64,000 bases of DNA. Origin: Filosporella fistucella (lineage: Eukaryota; Ascomycota; Leotiomycetes; Helotiales). The stretch covers positions 868,001 through 932,000 of the forward strand of contig JAQJZZ010000020.1 of assembly GCA_030077755.1 (NCBI GenBank), read 5' to 3'. A program made the position numbers and the translations under genes. Shown in pieces: positions 34,717 through 46,115 of the stretch; the first letter of the stretch is position 1; every line of letters starts with the position of its first letter. The notes under the pieces were generated by a model. The model was not told the origin of the DNA, ran no database searches, and saw only the letters and a list, made by a program, of their open reading frames with translations.

Positions 34717-35482
34717 GTTGTATAATCTGGACGATGTTGAGCGAATGAATGTAGATTTCTGTCTGGCCGACAGGGGCTGCTGCAGCCTAAACACCAGTGA
34801 CCAAATTGCTGCCGTGGTATGGATATTTCTGCAAAGGAATACGTGCTTTTCCCATATGAAAATTCAATCAAAGAAGATTTCGTGATTCGATTTTGTAGAG
34901 ACAAAGATATGATAGAAGATTGTGCGGCCCTGGCACTTCTAGAGCAAGGAGTAAGAATGGACTCAAAACGTACCGTGTCACCTGACCTTGGACCCCCTTT
35001 TTGATTGGGACTTGATTCGGACCTTACCAAAGCTTCAACCCTCCCTGAAACCGTTCTTGGAGGAATAAAGTTCGGGTTGAAGAGTTTCACCAAAAATTGT
35101 CGTACGGAAAATATCAGCCAAGATAATTAGATAAAATATAGCTTCAGACCTTTCGTCTCGTATTATTGCTCACGAGAGGATGCTGAGATTCGTCGAGGAT
35201 TCTCTCTTCCATATCATCGCTAAGGGCTTGGCACCGGCTGAAAATAGACAGCGCTGGACAGTTCGCTCAAAGTAAAGTTCCCTGCGAGACCTAACGTACT
35301 TCGCGATCTCAACTTCTTCAAATCACCACTACGACCACCTATCTCAACACTAACCTTCAACGACTTACGATCAGCCGACACATTCATTCCGACAGCTCTC
35401 TTGGCGGCGCAACTTGCTTTCCGGGACGAATTGATAGCAGTTCTGCAGCTGGTGGTTGTGAGGCCACGGGGGTTCAGTCGTC
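34717..35482. promoter_or_regulatory. divergent intergenic region, glycosylase / ANP1
   Basis: A 766-bp gap between divergent genes. It includes the in-frame, ATG-less 5' extension of the glycosylase frame (34717-34863). It is otherwise promoter and leader sequence with no further gene seen. Confidence 0.5.
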
Positions 35483-36972
35483 ATGCTTCTCCCTAAAGGC
35501 GGCGTTACGTGGAAGTCTGCAAAAGCCAATCTGCTTCCGACACGGGCGATATTGGTATTTCTCACGAGAACGCGATTTCTTCTATGTGTAGCACTGGCGG
35601 GCATAATACTGTTACTATGGAGAGGAGTGAGAACATCTGCATCGGAGATGCAAAGGTCAGAGCTCCTTTTGACGATACCACCCTTGGATTGTTCTTACGA
35701 CAGCTTATCACTGACACAACGTCGCAGATTTTATTGCTGGGGACCATCAAAACCTCCAATGCGAATGACACCGAATGAGGCCGTGGATTGGAACGCGCAT
35801 TTACAAACACCGGTCATTTTCAATCATCATGAGCCCCTTGAGATTAATTCATCGACAATTAAACGGGTCGACCTCAATCCCATTACATCGACACCGAAAG
35901 CCGTTTCGAATGAAGAACGAGTACTAATTTTGACTCCGCTCAGAGATGCTGCACCATATCTACAGAAATATTTTGATCTGCTCAGCGATTTGACATACCC
36001 CCATCATTTAATAGATCTCGGGTTCCTGGTTGGCGATTCTACAGACGATACCCTCGCAATTCTTGGTGCAGAGCTTGCACGGATACAAAACTCAAAAGAG
36101 ACCCTCAGCGAGCCTTTCAACAGTGTACTCATTGTGGAGAAAGACTTTGGTATTGTCACAGCACAGACTGTCGAGGAGCGTCACGGATTCGCGGCACAAG
36201 GTCCAAGACGGAAGAACATGGCCAGAGCCAGGAATTACCTGCTCACAGCAGCATTAAAGCCAGACCACTCTTGGGTATATTGGAGAGATGTCGATATTGT
36301 TGACAGCCCGAAGAAAATCCTCGAGGATTTTGTTGCACACGACAAGGATATCATTGTGCCCAGTATGTGGTACAAACTCGTTATCAATTACAAGGCTAAT
36401 CTTGACAGATGTTTGGTTCCACCGATATAAGGACGGAAAGGACATTGAAGGCAGATGTGAGTTTGGACAAATTATGCGGAAGCGATAGAATGCTAATTGT
36501 AAAAGTTGATTACAACTCATGGATTGAATCGGACAAAGCACTGAAGCTTGCTTCGACATTGGACAAGGACGCCATCATTGTGGAGGGCAAGTCATCCTAC
36601 AAGAGCAATAATCGGACCCGACTAATTTCCCGCAGGGTACAAAGAATATGATACTGGTCGAACATATATGGCCAAGATGGGAGATTGGCGCCAGAATAAG
36701 GATGAGGAAGTCAAGCTGGATGGTATTGGAGGTGTAAATATTGTAGTGAAGGCTGATGTCCACCGATCAGGTAATTGATCTCTAGAGCGTTGCATTGGTG
36801 GTCCTCAATACTGACTACGATAGGGATTAACTTCCCCTGCTATGCATTCGAAAACCAAGCTGAAACCGAGGGATTCGCAAAGATGGCGAAAAGAGCTGGC
36901 TACGAGGTAATTGGGTTACCAAACTATGTCGTTTGGCATATAGATACAGATGAGAAGCCAGGGAATGCGTAA
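35483..36972 (+). CDS. ANP1: Golgi alpha-1,6-mannosyltransferase subunit (Anp1/Mnn9/Van1, GT62)
   Basis: Six exons (35483-35655, 35728-36362, 36409-36456, 36506-36586, 36636-36770, 36824-36972) give about 406 residues. It is a type II membrane protein with a short cytosolic N-terminus and one membrane segment (LLCVALAGIILLLW). The catalytic domain shows RVLILTPLRDAAPYL, LGFLVGDSTDDTLAIL, AAQGPRRKNMARARNYLL, the DxD-type WRDVDIVDSP, WFHRYKDGKDIEGRF, EGYKEYDTGRTYMAKMGDWR and INFPCYAFENQAETEGFAKM. Anp1 works in the mannan-polymerase II complex that extends the N-glycan backbone. The fourth intron (36587-36635) has a GC donor, and no GT alternative keeps the frame. The Anp1 assignment over Mnn9/Van1 rests on the N-terminal MLLPKGGVTWKSAKAN type and is less certain than the family. 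Confidence 0.9.
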
Positions 36973-38255
36973 TAGGCATGCCAAAGATACATTGTTCGCA
37001 GTACAGTTCCAGATTACCCTCGACAGACCATGTTTTCACGCATATACGGAGTTTGGTGAAGGAAGAAAGTTACCACTTTTTTGGAACCATGGGATTACAA
37101 TGTCGATGAAACAAAGAAAGAGCAAGAAACGACCACCACAATTCGATTCTCTGTACCGATGTTCCTTCCTTCTCTGGGCATACGAATTGGCTTGTTGTTT
37201 CGTTTTCCTTATTTTCCTGTGCTTGCTAGGGAGGAGTTCCAATGGTGATTCGAAGGAAGCCAGCTCGAAGCTAGGGATCGATCACAGAAGATGGTCTTTT
37301 GTAAAGAAGCAGTCAATAAGACTATTGTGTGGGTGCTGGAGTCTTACGAATGCTGTGGGTGTCTGCCAGTGGCTGCCACGGCTGTAATAGAATGATTCTC
37401 TTTTTTCGGCTCTGGTTCTCTTTTCTATTTCTTCTTGCTGCTATGAAAAAGGCATGAATGGTGGGCATCAGGTGCTTTGTATGGATATGGGATGGGGATT
37501 TAATTCACCTTGGGACTTATGGTTTTCATGAGAGGAACTTCGGGGTCGTCTTTTGAGACCTTCGGTGCTAGGTAGCGGGCAGGTTGCACTTGCGTGGGTG
37601 AGATCTTCCTGCGGTACATTTCCTGTATATAATGAGGTTGAAGTGGGAAATGATACTTATACATATGATTGATGGCCCCGATCGACGTGAAAGTGATCAT
37701 TGATTATCCTAATTCGAGACTCTCAATCGCCCAGGGTTCGGGGGCATTGCTTTCTTGAAACGTTGAAACGCATGTATCATGAAGACAAAACCACTCGTCT
37801 TCAAGCCAGTGACGTGTGGAAATAGATTGATCGTTTAGTGGTTTAGTTAGCTACTGACACTGGGCCCATCTGCGTAACTGGTATGCTAGATTGTAGCAGC
37901 CCTATAATTCTAAAGAGCTGCTAAGCTAGATGGTAATTTTGGCTTTTGAATTGATATTATGAGAGACGAGAGTGGATGTACATGAAGGCAATAGATAAAC
38001 AACCAGATAAGATCTAGAACTTTTGCACTGTTTCTGCTGGGATATGATTATAAAGTTAAGTCGGGCAGAGACTGGCACATAGACACCATGGCGGCTCACT
38101 TCACTGCAACGTCAAATCATGAGCGATCCCTCTGATAAGTTTTGTTTTTACTTCAATTGCTTCCTCGCTATACAGTACAGTCATCTTCCTTCCACCCAAA
38201 TCTAAATGCTCCCCTTTTCGTTGTACACTCCCGCCCCTCCAATCCATCATCCACT
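36973..38255. other. intergenic region between convergent ANP1 and QCR7
   Basis: About 1.3 kb of 3' flanks. Open frames at 36950-37387 (plus) and 37500-37700 (minus) lack motifs and good starts. Nothing else seen. Confidence 0.45.
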
Positions 38256-38851
38256 TTATGACTTGCGTTTGCTAATGGACAGGGATTCCAAGTCCGCACG
38301 CTCTCTTGCCTCTGCCTCGATCTCTTTGATGATTGGGGAAAGATATAGGACGTCCTGAAGAATTTGTCAATATTTTGTTCGGCTGAAGAGGGTGGACTGA
38401 TTTACCTCCTCTGGCTTGGTGTGCTGCTCCTTGGGGAGGAGTTGATGTGCAAGCGAGCACTGGGTACTGTTAATATCAAGTTCTATCCGCGCACTTAGAT
38501 GCCTACCTGGAAAGCTCGTCGGAGGCGGAAGACACGATCGTACGCCTCCTTTGGTGGAAGACGCTTGAGGGCAAGGAGAACAGTCTCGGACTCCTCGGGG
38601 ATCAGATCATCGGCTCTGTTGAACAATATGTATCAGCACAGTCCATCGCGAACCCATCATTATGGCACATCCTGATTGATTCAATCGTCGCCTTTCCCTT
38701 CGATACCCGAACCATTTCAACGTGGAGTTCCGTACCTCAAACCGAGCTTTCTGTATCCAGCAGCATTGGCATACCAATTGGCCAATGGCGTTATCATCTT
38801 TTTGAGCCATGGTCGCTTTATGATGTAGCCGGCGAGAGATGGTTGAGACAT
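38256..38851 (-). CDS. QCR7: ubiquinol-cytochrome c reductase subunit 7 (14 kDa)
   Basis: Four exons (38851-38736, 38615-38507, 38459-38406, 38354-38256) give about 125 residues, the normal size. Family blocks run in order: MSQPSLAGYIIKRPWLKKM, NWYANAAGYRKLGLRADDL, ETVLLALKRLPPKEAYDRVF, RLRRAFQCSLAHQLLPKEQ and DVLYLSPIIKEIEAEARER. Qcr7 is a small matrix-side subunit of respiratory complex III and is imported without a cleaved presequence. The frame is open far upstream of the chosen ATG, but only this ATG gives the conserved N-terminus. It shares a divergent promoter with a mitochondrial NAD+ carrier. Confidence 0.95.
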
Positions 38852-39704
38852 GTTGCCGTCGTGAAGTCGAGTCGAAATGAAGCTCTGAATTGCTTCCGGG
38901 TTAAAATCGTCGTTGTCGTTCAAGCTCGACCGATTTTCCGATGAGTCAGCCGAATTCGTTTGGCTGGGCTGGAGGTAGAGTGCACGTGATGCTGAATACT
39001 GTCGGTGCAAGGGCAGTTTGGTTTGGCCCGTTCGTCTGCAGCCAGCCTCTGAGCTCTGCACCAACCACGGACCCTGGGAATTTGAACAATGAGATATTGC
39101 CCCCACTCAACGGTTCTCTCTAAGAGCTTGATTCTCCCACTTTGACTTGAACATCTCACCGTGCACATGACGATATCAAATTAGTAAACTTCCAAATGTT
39201 GCAACTTCATCTTGCCCTCACTTAAATCATCTCAGAAGCAAATAAAGGTTCACTCTGTCCATCTGACTTGCACTTTTACTTTTTGCAAGCTTGTTCTAGT
39301 GAGATTCTCGGCCTATCACTGTCACAAGCGATCCAAAGCAAGCTATTGCTGGGTGAGGAAGCTACTTCCGCCTACCCACTTCTATCAAACTCGCCGGTCA
39401 CCGCATCTGAGTTGTAAAAACTCAACACAACAATACTCGTCCTCCGCCCTCACCTTTCCATCACCGTCCTGCGCACTTTGGGTCAGTCGTCAATGGCCTT
39501 GGATAATCGTTAGCTGTGTCACTGGCGTGCTGCGTGGGATCCTTCCCCGCACACCGGGACACGAGATTGGAAACCCAAGACTGGCGATATCGAAAACGAC
39601 TTTGCTTACCCGCATTCGCCATTCGCAGAGCGGCTCCGTACAGAGCCTCAATTCTGCTCTGGCCGGCGTAGCTAGGCATACAATTTACGCCGAAAAATCA
39701 TACA
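38852..39704. promoter_or_regulatory. bidirectional promoter region, QCR7 / mitochondrial NAD+ carrier
   Basis: 853 bp between the start codons of two genes for mitochondrial inner-membrane proteins. Co-regulation is plausible, but no particular site (for example a HAP-type CCAAT box in a defined position) can be assigned with confidence. Confidence 0.45.
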
Positions 39705-40959
39705 ATGTCGCATGAACGCAGCACGCCCACATCTTCCGGATCTGGGGAATTTGCTTCCCCTCCACCACCCACCGCTCAACAATTTGCGGATCCGCCTTCG
39801 GGCTTTCAGGCACACAATGTTCAGGTTACTCCTTTCGAAAGATGGGCTATGGCGAGATCAGATCATAGTTTCAGAGCGTTGGCGGGTGCAATGGGAGGAT
39901 TTGCATCGGGGATTGTGACTTGCCCGTTGGATGTTATAAAGACAAAGTTGCAAGCACAAGGTGGATTCAGACATGCAGCGACAATACAGCCCGGACAGGT
40001 TGTATATCGAGGTTTAATTGGGACAGGTCGAATAATATGGAGGGAGGAGGGCTTAAAGGGGATGTATCGAGGTTTGGGACCGATAATACTGGGTTACTTA
40101 CCGACTTGGGCAGTTTATTTCACTGTATATGGCAGGGCAAAGACTTTCTTTGCTCCGCACTTTGGTAAGCATTATTTTTCACTCTTACTCAGCTTGTCTA
40201 ACAAAATTTTTAGAAAACACTTATGCAGTTAATTTCTGGTCCTCCATAGTTGGTGGAGCATCATCTACAATGGTTACCAATCCTATTTGGGTCATTAAGA
40301 CCCGTTTGATGTCACAGGTCAGCAGAAAAGCAACTTCAAATGGTGCTCGACCTCCGTGGCATTACAGATCCACTTTCGATGCAGCCAAAAAGATGTATAG
40401 AACGGAAGGCATTCTTTCATTTTATTCTGGACTCACCCCGGCACTCTTGGGCTTGACTCATGTCGCCGTACAATTTCCCACATATGAATACCTTAAGACA
40501 CAATTTACTGGTCAAGGAATGGGAAAGTCTGTCGAGGGGGATGATAGTACACATTGGATAGGAGTTTTCTCCGCAAGTGTGCTCAGTAAAGTCATGGCCA
40601 GCTCGGCCACATATCCTCATGAAGTAATCCGGACACGATTACAGACCCAACAAAGAACCATGCCTTCATCTTCAACAGAATATGCAGCATTTCGGGGAGG
40701 TCTTGAGGGCGAAGGTACAGGAGCAGCTGCTATCATTGCAAAGACAAAGGCTGCCATTCCAAGATACAAGGGAATTATCACAACTTTCAAGACAATCTTG
40801 AGAGAAGAAGGCTGGCGAGCATTCTATGCTGGTATGGGTACCAACATGATGCGTGCCGTACCAGCAGCTACAACAACCATGCTCACATACGAGTTCATTA
40901 TGAAGAATCTCAATCATGCTAGGGAAGAGGGAGTACGAAAATCAACAACAACATGGTAA
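39705..40959 (+). CDS. mitochondrial carrier, NAD+ transporter type (YIA6/NDT1-like)
   Basis: Two exons (39705-40164, 40214-40959) give about 401 residues, with three tandem carrier repeats. The signature motifs are CPLDVIKTKLQAQ, NPIWVIKTRLMSQ and YPHEVIRTRLQTQ, each followed by a GLKGMYRGLGPIILGYLPT-type block or its equivalent. The PIW motif in repeat 2 together with YPHEVIRTR in repeat 3 is typical of the NAD+/folate/pyrimidine-nucleotide branch. Overall resemblance is closest to yeast Yia6, which imports NAD+ into the matrix. The N-terminal ~55 residues are Ser/Pro-rich, and a low-complexity insert lies in repeat 3. Exact substrate is inferred. Confidence 0.88.
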
Positions 40960-41519
40960 ACAGGAAATAGGAGTACCAAGGATGACTGTATAGATTTTCC
41001 CTGGCTATTTTGCCATTTGTCTTTGGGCCATGGGATAGGGCGTGTTTGCATCAGCGGAATTTTGCTTCGCTTCGGCGTTCTGTCTGGATTGCCATGGGCA
41101 AGTAATTCATGGCAAAACCTTCTGGATCTTTCGTTCGTTTATGGAACATACGATTTGATATAGTGGATGATACCTGATCACCTCACCGTTTAAGGGAGGT
41201 GATGTTTGTAGTTATATTTTGGAGAAGCTGCGGCATTCTACCCAGTACATACATACAGAGAAAAAGTGCTCGAACTCCAAAAGCAACAGTTGTCTGTGCC
41301 CTAATTCGCTAGCATCCCTATGAACTCTCGATAGGGCGGTGGGTCCCGGGTTGTGGATCCTAATATGATGAGCAGTATGCCGTGGGACGGCGACTTGGAA
41401 GTGTACCAAAAATCCCGTCGAATAGTGGGAGAATGAAAAGCCCAGATGTTGTAGTGGACTGTGATTCGAATTGCACACTGTTCCATACGCCGAGCTCAAT
41501 GCATGGATATAATAAAGCT
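40960..41519. other. intergenic region between convergent genes
   Basis: 560 bp of 3' flanks between the carrier and the small membrane-protein gene. No gene or repeat seen. Confidence 0.45.
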
Positions 41520-41936
41520 TCATCCTCTTCCTTTCCCAGTCGCCTCTCGTAGCTTTTTCTCAGCCTCTGTCTCCAAGATGTTTTTCTTGCTGCTGTCCGC
41601 CTTTATCCTCGCATCTTGCAACGTTCCGACCAGCTGCCCAACCGTGCCCTCTTCCACAGGACTGTCCATCTTGCCATGCCTCCTCAAGCTCTCGTGGTGC
41701 CAATTGATCTGCCCTCCATCTGCCTCTCTATGCTTTTGTGCATTGCGTTTCGCAGCTTGTATGCTGGTTCTGGTGTAGACGAATAAGATTGAGGCCATGC
41801 AGAAGGCTGCCAGAGGCATAGTAAGTGTCTAATTTGCATCTTAGTAATTGACTTTGAGGACTATTCATTGCACAATAAATTGTAAGAGATCATGGACGTG
41901 ACTTACTTTGCCATTGAGATTATATTTTGGAGCCAT
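41520..41936 (-). CDS. small single-pass membrane protein, function unknown
   Basis: Two exons (41936-41907 and 41828-41520), joined across a 78-nt intron, give about 112 residues. The first exon codes only for MAPKYNLNGK, so an unspliced reading misses the true start. The protein then has one hydrophobic segment (MPLAAFCMASILFVYTRTSI) followed by a basic and then charged, probably helical tail (AAKRNAQKHREADGG, LQDARIKADSSKKN). The short N-terminus, one membrane span and basic flank resemble small mitochondrial inner-membrane proteins, but I do not recognise the family. Its ATG is only 253 bp from that of an MCP2-type mitochondrial kinase on the other strand. Confidence 0.72.
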
Positions 41937-42189
41937 CTTGAAGCGTCTACATTTCTAACTGGAGCGTTAAGGAGCAAGAGGGGGGAAGAGCTCTAAGTCA
42001 TGCGATTGCGGCTGCATGAAGATCCTGGTCAGTCGACATCATCATCGGCTCGAGTCATTTTTTAAAAAAGTCCACCGCCTAGAACTTCCCAATGGAGACT
42101 CAACACTTTTTCTCATGAACCACTTGATGAATGTATAATGGTCGAATGATGGTTTTATAGCACTGGGCATCACTGGACTTGCTGGGACG
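41937..42189. promoter_or_regulatory. short bidirectional promoter, small membrane protein / MCP2-type kinase
   Basis: Only 253 bp lie between the two ATGs, so both transcripts start within this region. No element is assigned. Confidence 0.55.
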
Positions 42190-44061
42190 ATGAAGGGACT
42201 CAATTTCGCTGCGCGTTCGCCCCTGTTTAGAGGGGCAAATGGCTTTGGGAATGCGACGAGTTGGACTTGTAGGAGATGCACGCAGCAGAATGTGAAGGGG
42301 GTACAGAAGATACAATATCGTCGCATCTCGAATGGGAAGGGAAATACGTCCAGGAATTGGGAGGAATATGGCAGGAGCGGACAGAAAAAGGGGAAAGTCT
42401 TGTTCGCAGCTGCTGGTGGAGCAGTTGGAGCATCTGCGCTGGCTTTTACAGACGACGTGAAGCATGCATATGAGGCTGCTGAGCGAACTGGAAGAGTAGT
42501 CAGTACTCTGGCTGTCTGCATAAATGAGTGAGTGATTCTAGAAATCTGCGAAGTGGGCCGAGACTAAAGTGGTCAGTTATCGAGTTACGTTGAATCAGAA
42601 TGAGAAGACAGCAGATGAGGAGGAGCAGAATGTAGCTTTGAAAGCCTGCCATCAGAGATGCGCGGATAGAACTCTCAAAGTTCTTGAGAAGAATGGGAGC
42701 ATATTCATCAAACTGGGACAGCATTTGGTAACATTTTACAATTCCTCACCAGTGAGGCAAATACTAATGCCTACTAGAGTGCAATGAACTACTTACTGCC
42801 TCTCGAATGGACAACTACATTCATACCTCTACAAGATAAATGCCCAGTCTCATCATACGAGTCAATCGAGGCAATGTTTGAAAAAGATACCGGGGAGAAA
42901 TTGCTGGACTATTTCTCAGAATTTGAGCAAATGCCAATTGGTGCTGCTTCTCTGGCGCAGGTACACTTAGCGACAGTGAGGGAGACAGGCCAAAAAGTCG
43001 CCGTCAAGGTCCAACATCCAGCTTTGGCTGAATGGGCAAACCTAGATCTGGCGTTGACAAGCTTTACATTTTCCACCCTCAAAAGATTCTTCCCTGAGTA
43101 TGACCTTCAATGGTTGTCTTCAGAAATGGAATCGTCTTTACCACAGGAACTTGATTTTGTACTGGAAGGAGAAAATGCAATGCGTACAAAGGAGTATTTC
43201 TCACACATACCCGAGTTACCACTTATTGTACCAGAAGTCATATGGGCGAAAAAGCGCATTCTTGTAATGGAAAATGTATCGGGCCATCGACCAGATGATC
43301 TGAAATACTTGGATGAGAACGGTATTGATCGAGATGAGGTATCTGCAGCCTTAGCTCGCATTTTCAACGAGATGATATTCGGTACCGACGCGCCACTACA
43401 TTGCGATCCCCATGGAGGCAATATCGCTATTCGTAAAAACAACAGCAGACGAGGATCCAATTTTGATGTGATTCTCTATGATCATGGTTTATACCGTGAT
43501 ATTCCAATCGACCTCCGCCGCTCATATGCCAAACTATGGCTCGCAGTCATCGATGCCGACGAGGATCGTATGCGAAAGTACGCTAAAGAAGTTGCTGGCA
43601 TCAATGATGAGCAATTTCCACTGTTCGCATCTGCCATCACCGGAAGGGATTATCGAGTATTGACTAAGGATGTCTCGATGGCTCGTTCAGAAGAAGAGAA
43701 GAAGAATATCAATGATGCATTAGGTGAAGGCATGTTACAGCAATTAGTTCAACTCTTGGGGCAAGTACCTCGCATCATCCTTCTAATCCTAAAGACAAAC
43801 GATCTCACGCGGAGCTTAGATGAGAATCTGCAAACTAGGCAAGGCCCTGTTCGCACATTCCTGATCTTAGCTCGATACTGCTCAAGAACTGTTTTCGAGG
43901 AGCAAGTCGAGGAATTGAAGGAGCGGGGAAGTTTATTGTGGCCAAGAAATTTTATCGGTCTTCTGGGGGCGTGGCTGGGATATTTCAGAGTTGAGGTTAA
44001 GCTTGAGGCATTTGAGTTCTGGCTAGCTGTTAAGAGGGGCTGGCATGATGTCGTTGGTTGA
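42190..44061 (+). CDS. MCP2: ABC1/ADCK atypical kinase (MCP2/ADCK1 type), mitochondrial
   Basis: Three exons (42190-42527, 42577-42727, 42778-44061) give about 590 residues. The N-terminus is basic and aromatic (FAARSPLFRGANG, RRCTQQNVKGVQKIQYRRIS), fitting a mitochondrial presequence, followed by a small Gly/Ala-rich hydrophobic segment (VLFAAAGGAVGASALAF). The kinase-like domain carries the KxGQ-type motif FIKLGQH, the Ala-rich loop PIGAASLAQVH, the lysine in VAVKVQHPA, and HCDPHGGNIA and YDHGLYRDI, which stand for the catalytic and metal-binding loops. The family controls mitochondrial lipid/coenzyme Q homeostasis; yeast Mcp2 is a multicopy suppressor of ER-mitochondria contact loss. The symbol is by resemblance. 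Confidence 0.88.
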
Positions 44062-44349
44062 GTTGATAGAGGCATTGTAAATACCCTTGCATGTAGAGAT
44101 AGATTGCACATACATTGAATCAAGAGAGATAAATGGAACCCTTGTTTGAGCATGCTCTAAGTCGGAATATTTTGCTATCTGCACTGGCAAGGCATGTGTC
44201 CTCCAGCATGCACACACCTGAAACAGAGAATTCAACACACAGAATCATATCTCAACTATTATTTCCAGAAAACAAAGTTTTCAATGATACTTTGACCACA
44301 ACAAATTACGTCCAGACTATTCAAATCCTCCAAATCTCCGAATTGCTTT
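44062..44349. other. convergent 3' flanks
   Basis: Under 300 bp between the kinase and sugar-transporter stop codons. No feature seen. Confidence 0.4.
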
Positions 44350-46115
44350 TTATTTCTGCCCTTGAACATGTTCCATCTCTTGAACAACAGTCCCATCCTT
44401 CATCCGCATCTCTTTCATCTCCGCATTCGCAATTTCAGCAACGTCAATAGCATCGTTCCCATCGAAGAACTTGGCTATCTCTTCAAGAGGAGTATAGCGG
44501 GTCTCCACAATGAAGAAGTAGATGATAAAAACTTCGAACAGAATAAATACGCAGTAGAAGAGGTAGTATTTCCAGGCTAGTGCCTCAAGAGCGATGGCAT
44601 TGACATACTGGTTGAAGAAGAGTGCGGCTGTAACGCAGAAATTGAGCCAGGTGTAGCCTTTTGCGCGGATGCCGTAGGGAAGGATCTCAGTGGTGTAGCT
44701 GGCTATGAGACCGGATCTTGGAGAGGATGTAAGTAAAGATATATATTGTCTCGGAGAGGAGAATGGAATCATACTTGAAATCATAGAACGTTCCGTACAC
44801 AAAGATCATGAATACGAACGCCCCACCAAGACCATCTTGTGGGTGTATTGCATATCTAGCGGAAATAATTGTCCAAATCGTGAACGCGAAGAGTGTACCA
44901 ATAGTTGAGATGAGATAGATAGGTCTCCGTCCAACTTTATCAACGAAGAATGACATGAAGATATTCATGAATAGTCCCCAGGTTTTCAGACCACCGTTGA
45001 TTCCGAGCTGGGTGTTGGGACTTCTGATGCCCATGTTGTTCATGACTTGGTAGAGATAATATGAAATGAGCCCGTTTCCGGACCATTGAGAGAAGAACCC
45101 AATTGCGGTGATAATGCCCATTCTTTTGCGATTCCCCTCTGTTATCGAGTTAGTCCATGGTTTGATGATAGACAGAGATACAAACTGGTTCGGACCATGT
45201 CAATCCATGAATTAGCCTCAGCTTCCTTGTCCAAAGCGATGGCTGTTCGGATCTCGGTGAATTCAAGCTGTACGAATTCATCGTCTTCCTTGTCAGAAGC
45301 ATGATAGTGTGCCAGAATACGAAGAGCATCTTCAGGCCGGTCTTTGTTGATCAGCCATCGTGGGCTTTCAGGAATCCACCACAACATCCCGAGGATTATG
45401 ATTGAGCAAATTGACTGTAGTAAACTGGTCAGTCTCCAAGACCAATTACTCTATTGTAGAATATGTTAGCAAATCTTTCAATGTAATTTTGATTCAAATT
45501 TTCGCTTGCCTGAATTTGTAAAGTCCCGTATGTTGTCCATGAGGCAATAAAGGCGCCAGAATGGTATGATGCTCCACTGAGAGTAACGAGAATAGCTCTG
45601 TCCTGAGGGTGAGCAATTTCAGCAATGAGCAAAGGAGCTGCCCCAAGTACAATGCAATCTCCAAAGCCGATGAGCAGGCGGGCAGCTATAAACATGCCAA
45701 AGTTTTGAGCTCCAGTTTGTAGTCCAACCGCAAGAAGCATGATACAGCAGCCAATAGCAATACCAGACTTGCGACCAAATTTATCAAGAGTATACGGCAC
45801 AAAGAAAAGCCCAAGAAGAGATCCAAGACTCATTGACGCATTGAAAAGACCCAGAAGCGACCCTTTAGGTTGATTGAAATACTCGCGCCAGTATTCAAGA
45901 GTTTGCAACCCATTCATCATCGAGCCATCGAAGCCATTGGCTGTGTTGGTGAGAATAAGAACAACAATGTAGAGATAAAGTTTGCGCAGATTGTGATTTT
46001 TCCAGATTGGAAGACATGGGTAGTTCCTCCCAGCAAAGTGAAAGTGGCCCTTGGGTGGTTTCACTGGAACAAATGCCTGGTGATGGCGAGGACCAGAGCC
46101 AGAGGAAAATCCCAT
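44350..46115 (-). CDS. MFS sugar transporter (lactose-permease/hexose-transporter type)
   Basis: Four exons (46115-45510, 45450-45186, 45138-44775, 44716-44350) give about 533 residues with 12 predicted membrane segments. Sugar-porter signatures are present: NTANGFDGSMMNGLQ, DKFGRKSGIAIG, AARLLIGFGD, NWSWRLTSLLQ, PESPRWLINKDR, FFSQWSGNGLISYYL, DKVGRRPIYLIS, and ETRYTPLEEIAKFF as the C-terminal E-T-K-G equivalent. It is a proton-coupled uptake carrier at the plasma membrane; the substrate is not predictable. The first intron (45451-45509) has a GC donor and keeps phase 0; no GT donor nearby preserves the frame. The frame continues upstream of the ATG at 46115 only to a CTG, so the ATG at 46115 is the start. 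Confidence 0.92.

Noticed and set aside
36950..37387. 145-codon plus-strand frame overlapping the ANP1 stop
   Set aside because: It is out of frame with ANP1, starts without ATG and reads into the 3' flank.
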